Source of the DNA: Solirubrobacteraceae bacterium
GTDB lineage: Bacteria; Actinomycetota; Thermoleophilia; Solirubrobacterales; Solirubrobacteraceae
NCBI GenBank assembly: GCA_030038955.1
Contig: JASHQV010000008.1
Coordinates: 1-8,266 of the forward strand
Direction of reading: 5' to 3'
DNA length: 8,266 bases
Position numbers and translations under genes: made by a program. The notes below the pieces were generated by a model that did no database searches, was not told where the DNA came from, and saw only the letters and a program-made list of their open reading frames with translations. The stretch's first letter is position 1; each line of letters starts with the position of its first letter. Shown piece after piece: positions 5,980-8,266 of the stretch.

Positions 5980-5994
5980 TGTCGACTGTCGACT
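5980..5994. promoter_or_regulatory. Tandem GTCGAC operator candidate at the DenD-like gene start
   Basis: TGTCGAC occurs twice in tandem (5980-5986 and 5987-5993). This makes two self-complementary GTCGAC cores, 7 bp centre to centre, and an overall 13-bp inverted repeat GTCGACTGTCGAC. It spans the predicted transcription start of the DenD-like gene, just after its -10 box, where a repressor would block initiation. A third copy lies at 6061-6068 at the start of the divergent gntR gene. FCD-type GntR proteins usually bind short palindromes with a GT...AC core, which fits. GTCGAC alone is common in this GC-rich window, so the case rests on placement and clustering. Confidence 0.45.
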
Positions 5995-5996
5995 GG

Positions 5997-6025
5997 AGAC
6001 TACGGGTACCGGCCGAGGAAGTCAA
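5997..6025 (-). promoter_or_regulatory. Promoter of the DenD-like gene (TTGACT-N17-TAGTCT)
   Basis: On the minus strand, TTGACT (6025-6020) is followed by exactly 17 bp and TAGTCT (6002-5997). The -35 element matches five of six consensus bases, and the -10 fits the TANNNT pattern common in GC-rich actinobacteria. Transcription should start near 5990, inside the GTCGAC repeats, giving a leader of about 17 nt before the ATG at 5973. This is the best promoter in the window. Confidence 0.6.
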
Positions 6026-6046
6026 CGGTGCTGCCTCGGCGACGGA

Positions 6047-6052
6047 TAGTCT
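6047..6052 (+). promoter_or_regulatory. -10 box of gntR, probably giving a leaderless transcript
   Basis: TAGTCT, the same hexamer as the -10 of the divergent gene, ends 7 nt before the GTG start of the GntR gene. This spacing puts the transcription start at or next to the GTG, implying a leaderless mRNA, which is common in actinobacteria and fits the absence of a Shine-Dalgarno. No good -35 is seen at 16-18 bp. Confidence 0.4.
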
Positions 6053-6059
6053 CTGCCGG

Positions 6060-6824
6060 GTGTCGACAGCAGACTCCCCCAGCGGGCTCGCGGGACCATT
6101 GACCCGCCGGCGTCTCGCCGACGAGGTCCGCGACCGTCTCGCCCTGGCGATCCGTGAAGGGGAGCTGCCACCGGGGACCCGGCTCGTGGAGGCGCAGCTC
6201 GCGCGCAGGCTTGGGATCTCGCGCTCGCCCGTACGTGAGGCCCTCCGGCTGCTGGAGCGCTCGGGCCTGGTGCTGGCTCAGGAGGGGCTGTACTTCGTCC
6301 CCGAGCTCGGGCTGCAGGACCTGCGCGAGCTAGTCCAGCTGCGCGTCGCACTCGAGCGCCTCGCCGTGTCGCTGATCGTCCAGCGACGCCCGCTGCCCGA
6401 TCTGTCCGCGCTGGACGAGGTGGTGGAGCGGATGCGGGCCACCGTCGTGGGCGATCCGTCCGCCACCGCGGAGCTCTCTCAGCTCGACTCCCAGTTCCAT
6501 CGCATCCTGTGCGAGCTGCCTGGACACGCGCGCCTGGCCCGGATGCGCCTGGATATGTCCGACGAGATAGAGCTGGCCATTGCCGCCACCAACTTGCGGT
6601 TCGCGAGCGGGGAGGGCTTTCCGGAGGCGCACGAGACCGTGCTGGCCGCGATCCGGACAGGTCGCCGAAGCCGAGCCGAGCATGCGATAGAGAGCCACAT
6701 CCTGAGCGGACTGCAGCGCTACGAGGCGACGTCGAAGGGCAACGGGGCAGCGCCGGTCGACCCTGCCTCCGCCGCCTCGCAGGCCGGCATGAGCAAGGTC
6801 AGTCGCCGAGCCAAACGGTCTTGA
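6060..6824 (+). CDS. GntR-family transcriptional regulator, FCD (FadR-C-like) subfamily
   Basis: Cytoplasmic DNA-binding regulator of 254 residues. The N-terminal winged helix-turn-helix spans about 16-80, with the GntR signature IREGELPPGTRLVEAQLARRL (31-51) and recognition region ISRSPVREALRLLERSGL (53-70). The C-terminal all-helical FCD ligand-binding domain spans about 87-222. Its four likely metal/ligand residues are present: Asp143 and His147 (LDSQFH), His191 (EAHE) and His213 (ESHI). FCD regulators typically sense organic or sugar acids and repress adjacent catabolic genes. Divergence from the DenD-like gene, with GTCGAC repeats at both starts, suggests it controls that gene and itself. 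GTG at 6060 is taken as the start; TTG at codon 13 is an alternative. The C-terminal 30 residues are a low-complexity tail, and the last 26 bp overlap the convergent aldehyde dehydrogenase gene. Confidence 0.92.
   Translation: MSTADSPSGLAGPLTRRRLADEVRDRLALAIREGELPPGTRLVEAQLARRLGISRSPVREALRLLERSGLVLAQEGLYFVPELGLQDLRELVQLRVALERLAVSLIVQRRPLPDLSALDEVVERMRATVVGDPSATAELSQLDSQFHRILCELPGHARLARMRLDMSDEIELAIAATNLRFASGEGFPEAHETVLAAIRTGRRSRAEHAIESHILSGLQRYEATSKGNGAAPVDPASAASQAGMSKVSRRAKRS
6061..6068. promoter_or_regulatory. Third GTCGAC site, at the gntR start (TGTCGACA)
   Basis: Perfect 8-bp palindrome TGTCGACA overlapping the first codons of the gntR gene and its predicted transcription start. It shares the TGTCGAC core with the tandem pair at 5980-5993. 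This is a candidate autoregulatory site. Because it lies in coding sequence, codon content may also explain it. Confidence 0.35.
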
Positions 6825-8266
6825 GCTGGGTGTACTCATCGAGCGATGCCTCGCCGAGCTCTCGCCCGTAGCCGCTCTGACGCACGCCGCCGAAGGCTGC
6901 AGCCGAGTCGTAGAGCACGTGCCCGTTGACCCACACCGTCCCAGCCGGGACATGGTCTATGTACCGCCGCGCCGTCGCGATGTCACGCGTCCAGATCGAC
7001 GCGCTCAGCCCGTATCGCGTGCGCCGAGCGAGCTCAATCGCCCCATCGAGATCCGCGAAGCGGAAGAGCGCGCCCACGGGGCCAAAGACCTCTTCTTGGG
7101 CCAAGCGCGAGTCAGGATCAACCTCCCCGATCAGGGTCGGGGCGACGTAGTAGCCCCCGCTAGGGAGATCGCTCGGAGGGCCTCCACCGGCGAGCACCTC
7201 GCCGCCGCCGGCGCGCGCCTCGCTGATGAAGCCGAGGATGTCGTCCCGTCGGCGCTCGGAGATGACCGGTCCAAGCTGGATTCCGCGGCTGAGCGCCGGT
7301 CCCTGGCGCATCCGGCCGGCCGCGTTGGCCAGCCGCCGAGTGACCTCCTCGGCCACCTCCGAGGCCACGAGGATCCGCGAGGCGGCCACGCAGTTCTGGC
7401 CTGAGTGGCGAAAGATGGCGTCGGCAGCTGACGCGACGGCGCGGTCCAGGTCGGCGTCCGCGCAGATCACGAGGGGCGACTTGCCGCCGAGCTCCATGGA
7501 GACTCGCTTGAGCCCGGCCGCGGCGGCCGTGGCGATGGCGCGACCCACCTCCGTCGAACCGGTAAACGCGAGCTTGTCGACGTCATCGTGCGCCACCAGC
7601 ATCCGGCCGACCTCGGCCCCGCCGCACAGGATGTTGATCACTCCCCGGGGGAAGCCCGCCTCCCGGACCAGCCGCCCGAGCCAGAGCGCGCTCAGCGGGG
7701 CCAGCTCGGCCGGCTTGAGCACCACCGCGTTGCGCGTGGCCAGAGCGGGACCGATCTTTCCGCTGAACGCCTCAATCGGAAAGTTCCACGAGGTGATCGC
7801 GGCGCACACCCCGACTGGCTCACGACGCGTGTAGACCGTGTAGCCGGGCATCCCGACGGGGATCACGCGCCCCTCGAGCTTGGTCGTCCACCCCGCGTAG
7901 TAGCGGAAATCCTCGACCGCAGCTGTGATCTGGTGCGCCGCCTCGTCCACGGGCAGGCCGCAGCAGAGCGCATCCAGCTGGGCGAGGATCTCTCCATCGC
8001 GCTCGATCAGATCGGCCAAGCGCCACAGCAGCTCGCCCACGCGAGCGGGGCTCATCGCCTGCCAGGCCGGGTCCTCGAGCGCAGCGCGCGCGGCGGAGAC
8101 GGCGTCGGCAACGTCCTCCGGGGCGGCACAGGCAACCTCGGCCACCGGCACGCCATAGGACGGATCCACGACCGTCAGCGATCCGCCGCCAGCGATCCGT
8201 CGCTCCTCGCCGCCGATCAGCATCGGAAGCGGTGCCGCACCGAGGAACTCCCGGACCTCCGGCCGG
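6799..8266 (-). CDS. NAD(P)-dependent aldehyde dehydrogenase (5' end probably beyond right edge)
   Basis: Soluble aldehyde dehydrogenase oxidising an aldehyde to its acid with NAD(P)+. Numbered from the in-frame ATG at 8223 (474 residues), it has the oxyanion Asn147 in SWNFP, Lys170 in VLKPAE, FTGSTEVG (220-227), the general base Glu244 in MELGGKSP, the catalytic Cys278 in GQNCVAASR, and EEVFGPV (377-383). The gene ends in the family-like YTQLKTVW. The frame stays open upstream of 8223 to the window edge, reading RPEVREFLGAAPLPMLIGGE. This resembles the N-terminus of many full-length homologues. No Shine-Dalgarno precedes 8223, so the true start is probably outside the window. It resembles the broad betaine-aldehyde/lactaldehyde-type group, but the substrate cannot be fixed. 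It converges on gntR with a 26-bp overlap; a joint sugar-acid or aldehyde pathway with the DenD-like enzyme is an inference. Confidence 0.92.
   Translation of the reverse strand, partial: RPEVREFLGAAPLPMLIGGEERRIAGGGSLTVVDPSYGVPVAEVACAAPEDVADAVSAARAALEDPAWQAMSPARVGELLWRLADLIERDGEILAQLDALCCGLPVDEAAHQITAAVEDFRYYAGWTTKLEGRVIPVGMPGYTVYTRREPVGVCAAITSWNFPIEAFSGKIGPALATRNAVVLKPAELAPLSALWLGRLVREAGFPRGVINILCGGAEVGRMLVAHDDVDKLAFTGSTEVGRAIATAAAAGLKRVSMELGGKSPLVICADADLDRAVASAADAIFRHSGQNCVAASRILVASEVAEEVTRRLANAAGRMRQGPALSRGIQLGPVISERRRDDILGFISEARAGGGEVLAGGGPPSDLPSGGYYVAPTLIGEVDPDSRLAQEEVFGPVGALFRFADLDGAIELARRTRYGLSASIWTRDIATARRYIDHVPAGTVWVNGHVLYDSAAAFGGVRQSGYGRELGEASLDEYTQLKTVWLGD

Noticed and set aside
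6330..6953. Minus-strand frame of 207 codons across gntR and the aldehyde dehydrogenase end
   Set aside because: Composition is typical of antisense GC-rich frames. Both overlapped genes are well supported by conserved motifs.

Overview
The window is GC-rich (roughly two-thirds G+C by eye). Starts are mostly ATG/GTG/TTG, 4-8 nt gene overlaps are common, and the gene content suits a soil or environmental Actinomycetota-like bacterium. That placement is an inference from composition and protein style; there is no rRNA or other phylogenetic marker. No RNA gene or CRISPR array was seen.

Region 1 (1-3687, all minus strand) is a tightly packed operon read from right to left. It encodes a small YdhR-like monooxygenase-fold protein, a large NtaA/DszA-type flavin-dependent (LLM) monooxygenase, two oligopeptide/nickel-type ABC permeases (DppB-like, DppC-like), and the first 44 residues of a DppD-like ABC ATPase that runs off the left edge. 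Adjacent genes overlap by 4-8 nt, so they are probably co-translated. The logical reading is uptake of a small organic compound followed by FMNH2-dependent oxidation, as in scavenging of sulfur or nitrogen from organosulfur compounds or aminopolycarboxylates. The substrate cannot be read from the sequence. No substrate-binding protein or flavin reductase lies inside the window.

Region 2 (about 3690-4947) is a scarred junction. It holds an ABC-2-type exporter ATPase cut short just after its D-loop (no H-switch), directly followed by what looks like the C-terminal remnant of an IS110-family transposase. A 9-bp direct repeat brackets the remnant. Poorly coding spacer lies on both sides.

Region 3 (4948-8266) looks like a sugar-acid or aldehyde catabolic locus. 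A DenD-like (D-erythronate dehydrogenase family) SDR on the minus strand is divergent from a GntR/FCD regulator on the plus strand. An aldehyde dehydrogenase converges on the regulator, overlaps its 3' end by 26 bp, and is probably cut by the right edge. The 86-bp divergent spacer contains a good promoter for the SDR (TTGACT-N17-TAGTCT). GTCGAC-centred repeats sit at the predicted transcription starts of both genes and are a plausible operator set for the GntR protein. No wholly new system is evident. The items most worth a second look are the YdhR-like/LLM/transporter operon, this divergent control region and the IS-damaged ABC gene.
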